From NCBI GenBank assembly GCA_963775335.1, contig CAVZIJ010000003.1, positions 1,798,001 through 1,862,000 of the forward strand: 64,000 nt of DNA, read 5' to 3'. Position numbers and translations under genes: made by a program. Under the pieces are notes generated by a model. The model was not told the origin of the DNA and did not search any database. It saw only the letters and a program-made list of their open reading frames with translations. Positions 16,276-24,622 of this stretch are shown one piece after another. Numbering within the stretch: position 1 is the stretch's first letter; the number at the start of each line of letters is the position of its first letter. This stretch comes from CAVQCX01 sp963775335. GTDB taxonomy: Bacteria > Pseudomonadota > Gammaproteobacteria > Chromatiales > Chromatiaceae.

Positions 16276-16832
16276 GTCTGCTTGCGATCTACCCCGAAGA
16301 CGGCGACCAAGCCCCGAAGGTGCTGCGCGACAGCGCCGAGGTCGCGGCCGAGCTGGCCGGCATCGGCGTGCAGCTGGAACGCTGGGCAGCCGATCGACCC
16401 CTGTCGTCGGACGCCGGCCAAGAGGAGGTGCTCGAGACGTACGCCGACGCCATCGCCCGGCTCAACGCCCACCACGGCTTCCAGTCCGTGGACGTGGTGA
16501 GCCTGCGCCCCGACAACCCCAAGGCCGGGGAGATGCGCCAGAAATTCCTGTCCGAGCACACCCACGCGGACTTCGAGATCCGCTTCTTCGTCGACGGGCG
16601 CGGACTCTTCTACCTGCACGCCGGCGGCAAGGTGTACTGTGTGCTTTGCGCCCAAGGCGACCTGATCAGCGTCCCTGCCGACACGACCCACTGGTTCGAC
16701 ATGGGCGCCACCCCGGACTTCAAGTGCATTCGATTCTTCACCACCCCGGACGGATGGGTCGGCCGCTTCACGGGCAGCCCGATCGCCGCGCGGTTTCCCG
16801 AGTTCGACCGCTTCGTCGAGCTCTTCGCATGA
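16272..16832 (+). CDS. mtnD: Acireductone dioxygenase
   Basis: This 186-residue cupin splits acireductone with O2, giving the keto acid precursor of methionine (Fe form). The metal ligands are H96, H98 and E102 in EHTHADFEIRFFVDG, plus H140 in TTHWFDMG. It starts at the ATGA overlap with mtnB. The pathway step between the two enzymes is supplied by MtnC at 42809-43501, far away on the other strand. Its own stop overlaps an ATG of a third small ORF that is cut by an IS66-type element. Confidence 0.93.
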   Translation: MSLLAIYPEDGDQAPKVLRDSAEVAAELAGIGVQLERWAADRPLSSDAGQEEVLETYADAIARLNAHHGFQSVDVVSLRPDNPKAGEMRQKFLSEHTHADFEIRFFVDGRGLFYLHAGGKVYCVLCAQGDLISVPADTTHWFDMGATPDFKCIRFFTTPDGWVGRFTGSPIAARFPEFDRFVELFA

Positions 16833-16903
16833 CCCAAGAAACCCATTTGAACCACCATGGCACCGAGATCGCCAAGGGTTTCAAGGATATATTCGCGAAA
16901 TGG
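16829..16903 (+). pseudogene. 5' stub of a third ORF in the mtnBD operon, cut by IS66
   Basis: An ATG at 16829 overlaps the mtnD stop as ATGA and opens 25 codons (MTQETHLNHHGTEIAKGF and more) before the IS66 left end at 16904. In the present DNA the frame ends at a TAA inside the terminal repeat (16916-16918). The tight overlap suggests a real third gene of the operon whose rest was lost. I do not recognise the stub, and it is not mtnC. Confidence 0.4.
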
Positions 16904-18679
16904 GTAACTTCTCAATAAGTCACGGCCTAGCAGACACAGCGGCTGCCCGGTCGCGAATGATATCGGCTAATGGAGGAATTGAGGCGCATCGTTCGATCCG
17001 ATCGGCAAGATAGTCCCAAAACGACACGCCGAGCTTGCGGCAGGTTTTGTTGAGGCTGGCCAGGCTGTCTCGACAGCGCTTTCCCAGATCACTGCGCGTT
17101 CCACCGCTGATCTTGCGCCATTTGACGTACACCCGAATATCGCCCTCGCTGTTGTTGGTATGCAGCGGGATGTCCGGGCGGCTCAGCACCAGCAGCAGCT
17201 TGGCCCTGTGCCCATGCAACCGCTTGAGCGTCTGGTTGAGCGTCTCAAAGGACGTGCGCTGCGTGAAGAGGGCGTCGAAGCGTGCCTCCAGGGCGGGCAC
17301 CAACGCCGGATCGGGATGGCGCCGATAGGCCTTGAGATCGGCATACAGCGTCCAGATCTGGTCTCGGACCCGCTCCTGGTCCAGGCGATGGGTGTCGTTG
17401 AGTGGGATCAGCTTGTGCACGAGGCGCTCGGCGTGCACCCAGCACAAGGCGTGCAGCAGGATGGCAAACTGACCGGCCCCATCGCTGAGGATCACCAGCT
17501 CGAGCGAGAAGCCCTTTTCGATCAGCCCACCCAGCAAGGCCCCTTCGGTGGCGATGCGCCGATGGCGCTCGCTGTCGATTCCCAACGCGTCGAGGTGCTG
17601 GCTCCAGCTCTCGGCCCCGGTGATCGGCCCGCTCGTATCGCTGAGCAATCGACGCCGCGGCTGTTGGGGCAATCCTTCCTCAGTGAGGTACTCCAAGGCG
17701 TGCTCATTGAGATGGTAGGTGATGTCCCCGGCGTGCAGCAGCTGCAGAAAGTTGATGCGGCTCTTGCTGTAGGTGCTCGAAAACCACGCAAACCAGTCGT
17801 TGCCGATCTGTGTGACATAGCCGTTCTTGCCCCGATGGCGTGCGCCGGAGTCGTCCACGCTGATGAAGGGGCTGACTTGCAGACCGGTTACCAGCAACTG
17901 GTCCTTCTCGGCGAAAAACACCTCGTTACGCTCGCTCAGCAGGGCATCGATCTGCCCCGCGGAAATGTCGATGCCAAACTCATTGAGCTGCTCACGCAGC
18001 AGCGGCTGGGTGACCTGGCAGTGGTGGTGTTGATAGAGCACGTAGCGGCGTAGCGACGCGCCGAAGTGTTTGCCATTGAGGCACGCCGGAAGCTCACCGC
18101 TCAGCCACTGCCCGTCCGGCGTCTGCCAGACCTCCAGGCGATAGCGGGTATTGTGAGCCTCAATCCTCAGGTCCTGGACGACAAAATCTCGATATCCCTT
18201 GAAGCGCGACCCGCCCGGGGGCTCGATCGAGGGTCTGAGCTCCACCGTCTCATGAATCTCCAATTGCTGGGTCTTGCGGCGCTTGGCCGAGCCGGGGCGC
18301 TTGCGCTCTTTCGGCTCACCTTGCCGATCGCCCTGGCTCTTGTCGTCACCATGCGCTTCCTCACCGGATTCTGGATCGGTCCCTTTCTCCATTCCGCTCG
18401 CCTTGAACTTCGGCTTCGCCTTCTGCCCCTTGAGCACGGCCACTTCATCACGCAACTGCTGCACCAACTCGGCCTGCCTGAGGTTCTCCTGCACAAGACG
18501 CTCGATCTGCGCCAACAACTGCTCCACCAACTCGCTACGCTGGCCGTCCGGGATGTTTGGCAGTTGATGATCGCTCGGCATTTCATGCCACCCCTCAAAG
18601 CGCTCGGAGTCCTCTCTCAGAACATTAACTCATGTCGCTAGCTGATTGATATAGTTGCCGTTGGTTATTGAGAAGTTAC
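16904..18679 (-). mobile_element. IS66-type insertion sequence (single transposase gene)
   Basis: The element is bounded by a perfect 15-bp inverted repeat, GTAACTTCTCAATAA at 16904-16918 and its complement at 18665-18679. With a few mismatches the match extends to about 22 bp. Ends starting GTAA are typical of the IS66 family. It holds one transposase and no tnpA/tnpB, as in the ISBst12 group. The eight flanking bases on the two sides (CGAAATGG and GAAACAAG) do not match. No target duplication remains, which points to a later deletion or recombination. Confidence 0.85.
16920..18581 (-). CDS. tnpC: IS66-family transposase (TnpC type)
   Basis: This 553-residue transposase has an N-terminal leucine-zipper-like coiled coil (about residues 12-52), a charged linker and then the DDE domain. 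The catalytic region includes FISVDDSGARHRGKNGY, a second Asp in VILSDGAGQF followed by LCWVHAERL, and the end HTNNSEGDIRVYVKWRKISGG. It should cut and join the element ends at 16904 and 18679. The frame is intact, so the element may still be active. Confidence 0.85.
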   Translation of the reverse strand: MPSDHQLPNIPDGQRSELVEQLLAQIERLVQENLRQAELVQQLRDEVAVLKGQKAKPKFKASGMEKGTDPESGEEAHGDDKSQGDRQGEPKERKRPGSAKRRKTQQLEIHETVELRPSIEPPGGSRFKGYRDFVVQDLRIEAHNTRYRLEVWQTPDGQWLSGELPACLNGKHFGASLRRYVLYQHHHCQVTQPLLREQLNEFGIDISAGQIDALLSERNEVFFAEKDQLLVTGLQVSPFISVDDSGARHRGKNGYVTQIGNDWFAWFSSTYSKSRINFLQLLHAGDITYHLNEHALEYLTEEGLPQQPRRRLLSDTSGPITGAESWSQHLDALGIDSERHRRIATEGALLGGLIEKGFSLELVILSDGAGQFAILLHALCWVHAERLVHKLIPLNDTHRLDQERVRDQIWTLYADLKAYRRHPDPALVPALEARFDALFTQRTSFETLNQTLKRLHGHRAKLLLVLSRPDIPLHTNNSEGDIRVYVKWRKISGGTRSDLGKRCRDSLASLNKTCRKLGVSFWDYLADRIERCASIPPLADIIRDRAAAVSARP

Positions 18680-18920
18680 GAAACAAGGTGGCCCGGTCGA
18701 CCTCGAGGACCTCGGCCAGTTCTGCGGCTTTGGCCAAGCCCTGCCTCATCAGCACCGCTCCGAGATAACGCTTGGCCGTCGCATCCTCGCGTGCGCAGCT
18801 CATCAGGGGGCCCGAGGCATTCATGAAAATGATCTCCTCGGCGGTCTTGAGCACCGCCAACCGCGGACCCAATGTCAGCGCCCCTTCGGGCAAAAGCGGA
18901 AGCTCTATCGTGCCTGGCAT
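18680..18920 (-). pseudogene. 5' part of a helix-turn-helix gene, cut by IS66
   Basis: The frame starts at the ATG at 18920 and reads 80 codons until the IS66 end at 18679. The last visible part, KAAELAEVLEVDRATLFR, looks like a helix-turn-helix of the kind found at the N-terminus of transposases and regulators. The preceding REDATAKRYLGAVLMRQG fits a helical domain. The rest of the gene does not occur on the other side of the IS. I cannot name the family with confidence. Confidence 0.5.
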
Positions 18921-19014
18921 GCTCCACCTGCGTCGCGTATTTATTTCTCGAGTCCGGATCTCATTATATTGCAGTAGGTTGCAACCGGCATGTCAGGAGT
19001 TCTGCATTGGCGGT

Positions 19015-19234
19015 TCTTCGCGGTATTCACCGACTAGGCGCAGGTTTCGGAAACCATCCACACCTGGCCACCGCCCAGTTGTTCAAGTGGCTGAACCGGC
19101 GAAGCCAACGACGCTCACTGACCTGGGAACGCTTCGGCCGGGTGGTCTGGCCGCTGTTGCCGGTGGCGCGCATCCTTCACGACATCTATCCCATCCCTTG
19201 GTGGAAGACTCAGACTGGGAGCCGGATGGTGTAA
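19015..19234 (+). pseudogene. 3' remnant of a group II intron reverse transcriptase/maturase
   Basis: The frame ending at the TAA at 19232-19234 encodes QLFKWLNRRSQRRSLTWERF. This is the conserved C-terminal maturase segment of group II intron proteins. It is followed by a typical tail (LHDIYPIPWW). The reading frame is broken upstream of about 19060. The stop codon lies inside the domain V hairpin of the intron, as usual. The N-terminal reverse transcriptase part is missing here. The intron fragment at 21459-26842 has the N-terminal part but no C-terminus. Confidence 0.7.
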
Positions 19235-19251
19235 CACTCCAAGTCCGGTTC
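19219..19251 (+). ncRNA. Group II intron domain V
   Basis: GAGCCGGA (19219-19226) pairs with TCCGGTTC (19244-19251), apart from a G-T pair, to make the basal stem of a hairpin of about 33 bases. The size and the GAGCC...GGTTC ends are those of the catalytic domain V of group II introns. It sits at the end of the maturase remnant, where domain V belongs. A domain VI with its branch-point A should follow by about 19290, but I could not delimit it. Confidence 0.65.
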
Positions 19252-19424
19252 TGCGAGGAGCCGGGGACGAACCGATGCATGGCCGAGATATTGTGGCACC
19301 GCCGGGAAACCAGGCGGCAACAGAGAACACCAACTTCGGCCTATCCATTCGGCAAGAAACCGGCTTACTCTCCGAGCCGTTAACCAAGGAGAACCCCAAA
19401 AGGAATCTGACCCCGGCCGAGCGT

Positions 19425-19562
19425 CTTCGGTCTGCTGGGCGCGCTCTTTGAGCCTGGGAACGCAGTCGCGCGCGCGGCGCATCGCCTCGTCGTAGCAGAT
19501 GCTACTAACGTCGTGGCGCTGGGATTGCGCCAGGGTACCGATGCCGGCGAAGGGTGCTGCCA
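19425..19562 (-). pseudogene. Possible N-terminal fragment of a flavin-dependent monooxygenase
   Basis: The minus strand encodes YDEAMRRARDCVPRLKERAQ followed by QTEDAR. It resembles the N-terminal helix of HsaA-type, acyl-CoA-dehydrogenase-like flavin monooxygenases (R-A-R-x-x-V-P-x-L-R-E-R-A). The similarity stops after about 30 residues, and the rest of 19252-19705 holds no gene I recognise. This is a weak call from a short match. The surroundings are a zone of rearranged fragments. Confidence 0.3.
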
Positions 19563-19705
19563 TGGCCGATCCAGGGGCTCCGCCGCAAAATGAAATGCTG
19601 GAAAGGCCATAGCACAATGTGCGACGGCGCACGGTGCGCTGCAGAGGAAAGGTAGACGATGAATGTGGTGTCAAGGGCGTTCCCGCCCTTTTGGCCGTCC
19701 AACCC

Positions 19706-20551
19706 ATGCCAAACGAACCCTACAACGCACCGCCACTAAGCAGCACGGGCGTCGATGCCCTGAGCCAGGTCCTGGAGCGTAGCACTCACGCCGAGGCTCT
19801 CATGCGGGTGTGCGCGGAGGAGCTGTCGTCGGTGAATGACGCCATCAGTCAGGCGCTGGCGTCGCGCGACGCACTGGCCGGAGTCAAAGGCGCCCTCGGC
19901 AAGAATGTGGCGCTTGCCGCCAGAGCGCTGGCGGCGTCTGCGGAGCTGACGTCGGTGAACCGGGCGCTGCAGGCCGCGATCAGAGACCGGGACATGGTCG
20001 ATCATCAATTCGCCGCGTCAGAGGAGCAGAAACGGGCGAGCCACCGTGCCGCCTTCCACGATACCCTCACCGGTCTGCCGAACCGCGCGCTGTTCAATGA
20101 CCGGCTGGAACATGGATGCGAGCAAGCCCAGCGCCATGGCTGGTCCCTGGCCGTGTTGTTCGTGGACCTGGATAGCTTCAAGATCATCAACGATACCCAC
20201 GGGCACGCGGCGGGCGACAGCGTCCTGCAGGCCATCGCGCAGCGGCTCAGGGAAAATTCCCGTGGCGAAGACACGGTCAGCCGCCTTGGCGGCGATGAAT
20301 TCCTGTACCTGTTGGCGGGGATAGGGGATGAGACCAAAATCGGCATGATCGCGGACAAGATCATCCGGATGATTCAGGAGCCCTGCACGTTCACCCTGCG
20401 CGACACGGAGATCCAGCTAAGCGTCGGCGCCAGCATCGGCATCTCGATCTTCGCGAAAGATGGCACCACGGTGGAGACGCTGATCAAGAGCGCGGACGCG
20501 GCGATGTACAGGGCCAAGCAGGCCGGATCGGGGTATGCCTTTGCGCACTAA
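19706..20551 (+). CDS. Diguanylate cyclase (GGDEF domain)
   Basis: This 281-residue protein should make cyclic di-GMP from two GTP. The C-terminal half is a GGDEF domain starting at HDTLTGLPNR, with VLFVDLDSFKIINDTHGH for metal and the intact active site RLGGDEF. The inhibitory I-site RxxD (RGED) is present five residues before it, so product feedback is likely. The N-terminal half is helical with no sensor I recognise and no membrane segment. The start is unsure. The frame is open from a GTG at 19619. The strong ribosome site GAGGAAAGG precedes a different-frame ATG at 19658 that encodes 26 residues and could couple translation. Confidence 0.85.
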   Translation: MPNEPYNAPPLSSTGVDALSQVLERSTHAEALMRVCAEELSSVNDAISQALASRDALAGVKGALGKNVALAARALAASAELTSVNRALQAAIRDRDMVDHQFAASEEQKRASHRAAFHDTLTGLPNRALFNDRLEHGCEQAQRHGWSLAVLFVDLDSFKIINDTHGHAAGDSVLQAIAQRLRENSRGEDTVSRLGGDEFLYLLAGIGDETKIGMIADKIIRMIQEPCTFTLRDTEIQLSVGASIGISIFAKDGTTVETLIKSADAAMYRAKQAGSGYAFAH

Positions 20552-20593
20552 AGGGGCTGATGTGTCGGGTAACGCACAGACGCCCGCGCAACG

Positions 20594-21295
20594 ATGAAGG
20601 ACATTAGCATCATGATGCTACACAAATTCCTGGCGTCGAACCACAAAGACCTGATCCAGCGTTGCAGGAGCAAGGCGAAGCTGCGGTTCGAGCCCAGCCT
20701 CGACCGCGAAACCATAGATCATGGCGTGCCGATGTTCCTGAAGCAGCTGGAGGACATCCTGCGCTTCGAGCAAACGACTGACGAGCGCCTCGAGCTCGAG
20801 GCCAATCCGGAACCCACGCCGTCGGGTACCGACATCGGTCGCGCCGCGGCCCTGCACGGGACTGAGTTGCTGCGCCTCGGATTCACCGTCGACCAGGTCG
20901 TCCACGGCTATGGCGACGTGTGCCAGGCCGTCACCGGGTTGGCCGTCGAAAGCCACGTGACCATTACCGCCGACGAGTTTCGCACCCTCAACCGTTGCCT
21001 GGACAACGCCATCGCCGACGCTGTCAGCGCGTACGCGCGCAGCGGCGGGCATTCCGACGGGTCGCGTAACGGGGGATCCCTGACCGCGCACCTGGATGAC
21101 TTCTCTAACGAGCATCGGCGGCTGGTTAATATCGCCGCCAACGCGTACTTCGCCATAAAGACCGGCAATGTAGGCATGGCCGGAGCGACCGGCGCATTGC
21201 TCGCTCATGCCCTGGAGGAACTGCGTTTGCTCCCCCAACGGATCCTGCCGGAAATTCGCGAGGCCATCAAAGAGGAAGCGGTAGCGTCCGAATAG
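20594..21295 (+). CDS. RsbRD_N-type sensor domain protein without kinase part
   Basis: This 233-residue soluble protein matches the N-terminal sensor region of some histidine kinases (RsbRD_N-like, PF14361). It shows LIQRCRSKAKLR, GVPMFLKQLEDILR, HGTELLRLGFTVDQVVHGYGDVCQAVT and DEFRTLNRCLDNAIADAV. Then comes the linker NEHRRLVNIAANAYFAIKTGNVG, which in the kinases precedes the phosphoacceptor part. Here the protein ends about 35 residues later without any HATPase domain. It follows the GGDEF gene by 42 bases and may be co-expressed, with a role in signalling that is inferred only from that. A truncated kinase is the other possibility. Confidence 0.7.
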   Translation: MKDISIMMLHKFLASNHKDLIQRCRSKAKLRFEPSLDRETIDHGVPMFLKQLEDILRFEQTTDERLELEANPEPTPSGTDIGRAAALHGTELLRLGFTVDQVVHGYGDVCQAVTGLAVESHVTITADEFRTLNRCLDNAIADAVSAYARSGGHSDGSRNGGSLTAHLDDFSNEHRRLVNIAANAYFAIKTGNVGMAGATGALLAHALEELRLLPQRILPEIREAIKEEAVASE

Positions 21296-21458
21296 GGCAG
21301 CAGATCTGCCGGATCTGCGGCCCGAAACGGTGACGCGTGCCGTGCAGCCGGCTAGCGTTCGCTGTTGGCGGCGGCGCGGTGCCACGGCGCGCCCCGCCAG
21401 CGGCGTGAGGCACAGGCTCTGCGCGAATCGCAAACTGAAGGCGAAAGAATAAGGGACA

Positions 21459-21966
21459 GTGCGGCTTGGCTATGCCGCGTACTTTAGCGGGTGTGAATCC
21501 CGCCCGGGTAATCGCTAGCCACGAGCCCGGTATCGAGCCTTGCAGTCGGGTCGGTAACGACGCGGCTGATGCGTAGGCACGAAAGCAGGCGAGGTGCAAG
21601 GGTAACGGGTTGAGCCGACCTTGAAGGTGTTGAGCCCCGAAATATTCAGCTGGAGAGCGCCGACGGGCTTGTCCCACTGGCAGGCAATAATCCCCGCTGC
21701 GTTACGGCGAGTGGTGGGGGTGCTCCCCGGGGTCCGAGGCCGTGTCGAGCCTGACATTGCGAGTAGGCGGTAACCAAGGAGATCCGTACACCGGTCCGCA
21801 GGGAGCGGGCACCCGCGGACGAGTGTAAGAAGCGAGGAAGCGGGCGGAGGTGAGCGGAAGTCGGAGCCACCCATAGTAGTGTTGAGGCCCGGTAATGCGG
21901 GTAGAGCGAAGGGGTGGCGGTCTGAGAGGACGCGAAGGGGAAACACGGCCCTACACTGAGAGGACT
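21459..21966 (+). ncRNA. 5' ribozyme part (domain I and beyond) of a group II intron
   Basis: The region starts with GTGCG at 21459, the 5' splice-site consensus of group II introns, and runs about 508 bases to the maturase start. Within it, CGGAAGTCGGAG, CCATAGTAGTG and GAGCGAAGGGG (about 21854-21915) are blocks I know from many bacterial group II introns upstream of the intron protein. The 5' exon side (21296-21458) holds no gene I can support. The intron's domains V and VI are not found downstream, because the intron is truncated near 26842. Confidence 0.75.
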
Positions 21967-22342
21967 ATGCCCGTGACCACACGACTGGAGCGTCTCACAC
22001 ACAAGGCGCGCAGCGAGCCGCAGACGCGGTTCAACGCCCTGATGGGGCTGCTGTATGACCCGCAGGGGCTGCGCGATAGCTTCGAGCGTCAGGACGGAAA
22101 GAAGGCGCCCGGAGTCGATGGGGTAAGGAAGGAGCAGTATGGCGAAGGACTGGAGGAGCGCCTCTCGGAGCTGTCGATACGGATACGGCAGCTGGGCTAT
22201 CGGCCCAAACCGGTGCGACGGGTGTTCATCCCGAAGGGAGATGGCCGATACCGGCCGCTCGGGGTGCCGAGCTTCGAGGACCGATTGGTCCAGGACCGGC
22301 TGAGCAAGGTGCTGCAGGCTATCTGGGAACCGGAGTTTCTGG
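21967..22342 (+). pseudogene. ltrA: Group II intron reverse transcriptase, first segment (split)
   Basis: The frame from the ATG at 21967 encodes the RT0-RT1 part: GKKAPGVDGVRKEQYGEG, LGYRPKPVRRVFIPKGDGR and RPLGVPSFEDRLVQ. It stops at WEPEFL, where an IS66-type transposon inserted. The last eight bases (GTTTCTGG, 22335-22342) are duplicated at 26558-26565. Joining the two sides across one copy gives the family motif FLDCSYGFRPGRS without loss of a base. The protein would copy intron RNA into DNA and help splicing, but it is no longer whole. Confidence 0.85.
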
Positions 22343-22416
22343 GTAACTACTCACCCCCTCCTACGGGGTCTCTCGGGTTTTCTCATCTTTAAATACGATC
22401 AGATAGAACAAAGCGC

Positions 22417-22445
22417 TTGACATCATAGCGCCTAAACACTATGGT
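22417..22445 (+). promoter_or_regulatory. Sigma-70 type promoter with nearby GATC sites
   Basis: TTGACA (22417-22422) is followed after exactly 17 bases by TATGGT (22440-22445), 34 bases before the methylase ATG at 22479. This is a near-consensus promoter inside the IS66 left end. Four GATC tetramers lie around it, at 22397, 22449, 22468 and 22495. If the methylase is Dam-like, they would let it control its own expression, which is inference. Confidence 0.7.
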
Positions 22446-22478
22446 TTTGATCCGAGACCTCGACGCGGATCAACCAAG

Positions 22479-23147
22479 ATGGGCGCATATTTCGGATCGA
22501 AGGCGACCTCCGGGCTGTGTCAGGCGATTATCGCCCTGATGCCGCCACACGATACCTACATCGAGACCCATCTGGGCGGCGGGGCGATCATGAAGCGCAA
22601 GCCGCCTGCGCTGCGCAATGTCGCCATCGATCTCAATGCGCGGGCGCTGGCTCGGTTTCAATGCGACTACCCGGTGGAGAAGATCCACGGCTGCGCTCAC
22701 CGGTTTCTGCGCGAGTACGAGTATCGGGGACGCGAGCTCGTCTACTGCGATCCGCCTTACCTGCATCATACCCGCAGCTCGGGGCGACGTTACCGCTTCG
22801 ACTACCAGGAGCAAGATCATCTTGAGCTGCTGGCGCTGCTCAAGGGCTTGCCCTGCAAGGTGATTCTCTGCGGATACCCCTCGGCGCTGTACGATGAGCA
22901 GCTCGGCGACTGGCGCCAGATCGAGATCCAGGTCATGAACCAGGCCGGGGTGCGCACTGAGAAGCTGTGGCTGAACTTCGCCCCGGACCGCGTCTTCTGG
23001 CCCCGCTTTGCCGGTAAGAACTTCACCGATCGCCAGCGCATCAAGCGCAAGGCGGCCAGCTGGGCACAGCGCTACCAGGCGATGCCCACGCCCGAGCGCC
23101 TGGCAGTGCTCTCGGCGATGATGGCCGTGGAGGCCGAGGGGGCCTGA
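22479..23147 (+). CDS. D12-class N6-adenine DNA methylase carried by the transposon
   Basis: This 222-residue enzyme shows the Dam/D12 class layout. The N-terminal YFGSKATSGLCQAIIALMPP and IETHLGGGAIM form the S-adenosylmethionine pocket, and the catalytic DPPY is at residues 91-94 in LVYCDPPYLHH. A target-recognition region follows. It should methylate adenine in DNA, probably in a short site. It lies inside the IS66 ends, 23 bases before the transposase in the same direction, and has its own promoter. It is therefore a passenger gene. Possible roles are to mark element or host DNA or to regulate transposition, as Dam does for IS10 and IS50. The recognition site cannot be read from the sequence. 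Confidence 0.85.
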   Translation: MGAYFGSKATSGLCQAIIALMPPHDTYIETHLGGGAIMKRKPPALRNVAIDLNARALARFQCDYPVEKIHGCAHRFLREYEYRGRELVYCDPPYLHHTRSSGRRYRFDYQEQDHLELLALLKGLPCKVILCGYPSALYDEQLGDWRQIEIQVMNQAGVRTEKLWLNFAPDRVFWPRFAGKNFTDRQRIKRKAASWAQRYQAMPTPERLAVLSAMMAVEAEGA

Positions 23148-23170
23148 GCCCCGGGGCAGGGCTCGCCGGC

Positions 23171-24622
23171 ATGGCCAGCATCAACAAGTCGTCTCTGCGC
23201 GAGGAGTTTGACACCCTCAAGGGCGAGCTCGAGCGCCATTGCGCCGCTGGCAAGGTGGCTGCGGAGACACGCACCCTGATCCAAGCGCTGCTGGCGCTGT
23301 TCGAGCTGCTGGTGGCGGTGTTCATGGAGAAGCGCACCCCCAAGAACAGCCGCAACTCCAGCCTGCCGCCCTCGCGCAACGATCAAGACGACGAGACCGC
23401 CACCCAGCCGGGCACCCACGCCAAGGGCAAGGCCGAGCACAAGGGCCGCTCGGCTAACACCCGCACGGTCGAGACGCTGGAGATCGCCCCGGTCCACGAC
23501 GGTGAGTGCTGTGGCAAGGACCTCACCGCCGAGCCCTGCCAGGGCCACGAGCGGCGCACCTTCCTCGACATCGTCTACGAGAAGCGCCAGCATCACGTCG
23601 ATGCCCAGATCAAGCAGTGCCCCGAGTGCCTGACGATCAACAAAGGCGCTTTCCCGCCCGGCCTGGCGGGGCCGTTGCAGTACGGGCCCGGCATCAAGGC
23701 CACGGTGATCAACTTTCTGGTGGCCCAGATGGTCTCGCTCAAGCGGGTCCAGCACCTGATGGGCACCCTGATCGGTCAGCTCATCTCCCCGTCGAGTCTG
23801 CTGAAGTTCGTGCTGCAGCTCCACCATGTCCTGGCCGCTTGGGAGCAGCAGGCCATCGAGCAGTTGCTCGCCCACCCCAGCCTGCACGTGGACGAGACCT
23901 CGCTGCGGGTCGATCGCAAGAAGCACTGGATCCACGTCTACAGCGCAGGGGAGATCACCTTGAAGTTCCTCCACCGCAACCGCGGGCACGAGGCTGTCAA
24001 TGCCATCAACATCATCCCCCGTTACGGGGGCGTGCTCATCCACGACTGCCTGGCGGGCTACTTCTCTTTCCTGTGCTGCGGCCACGCCGTATGCGGCGCG
24101 CATCTGCTGCGCGAGCTCATCTTCGTGATCGAGACCAACGGCTATGCCTGGGCGGCCAACATGAAGCGACTCCTGAAGCAGACCCGCAAGGCAGTCGCCG
24201 ACAGCCCTGCCAAGTGCCTGTCGGAGAAAGAGTACAAGAACCTGCAAAAGCGCTACCGCAATATCCTGACTCGCGGTGCCAAGGAGCTACCGCCGATACC
24301 ACCCAGACAGAACGGCAAGCGCGGGCGCATCGCCAAGTCCGACGCCCACAACCTATGGGAGCGCCTCAAGCTGCGCGAAGATGCGGTGCTGCTCTTCGCC
24401 AAATTGCCGCACGTGGCGTTCACCAATAACCGCGCCGAGCGTGATCTGAGAATGAGCAAGGTCAAGCAGAAGGTATCAGGCTGCTTCAGGACCCTTCTCT
24501 ACGCTGAGGCCTATTGCCGCATCTCCAGCTATTTACAGACCATGGCCAACCGCGGATACGGCCCATTGGTCGCCATTCAGATGGCGCTTTCCGGGGAGAT
24601 CTATGCGCAGACGGGTGAGTAG
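23171..24622 (+). CDS. tnpC: IS66-family transposase (second, methylase-linked type)
   Basis: This 483-residue transposase has an N-terminal coiled coil (residues about 15-55) and the TPKNSRNSSLPPSRND segment found in many IS66 TnpC proteins. A zinc-finger-like region follows (ECCGKDL ... CPECLTINKG). The DDE domain shows LHVDETSLRV, LIHDCLAGYFSF with the Cys/His stretch and THNRAERDLRMSKVKQKVSG near the end, with F-T-N-N in place of the usual His. Its stop codon TAG at 24620-24622 lies inside the right terminal repeat. It shares little sequence with the IS66 transposase at 16920, so the two elements are separate arrivals. Confidence 0.9.
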   Translation: MASINKSSLREEFDTLKGELERHCAAGKVAAETRTLIQALLALFELLVAVFMEKRTPKNSRNSSLPPSRNDQDDETATQPGTHAKGKAEHKGRSANTRTVETLEIAPVHDGECCGKDLTAEPCQGHERRTFLDIVYEKRQHHVDAQIKQCPECLTINKGAFPPGLAGPLQYGPGIKATVINFLVAQMVSLKRVQHLMGTLIGQLISPSSLLKFVLQLHHVLAAWEQQAIEQLLAHPSLHVDETSLRVDRKKHWIHVYSAGEITLKFLHRNRGHEAVNAINIIPRYGGVLIHDCLAGYFSFLCCGHAVCGAHLLRELIFVIETNGYAWAANMKRLLKQTRKAVADSPAKCLSEKEYKNLQKRYRNILTRGAKELPPIPPRQNGKRGRIAKSDAHNLWERLKLREDAVLLFAKLPHVAFTNNRAERDLRMSKVKQKVSGCFRTLLYAEAYCRISSYLQTMANRGYGPLVAIQMALSGEIYAQTGE

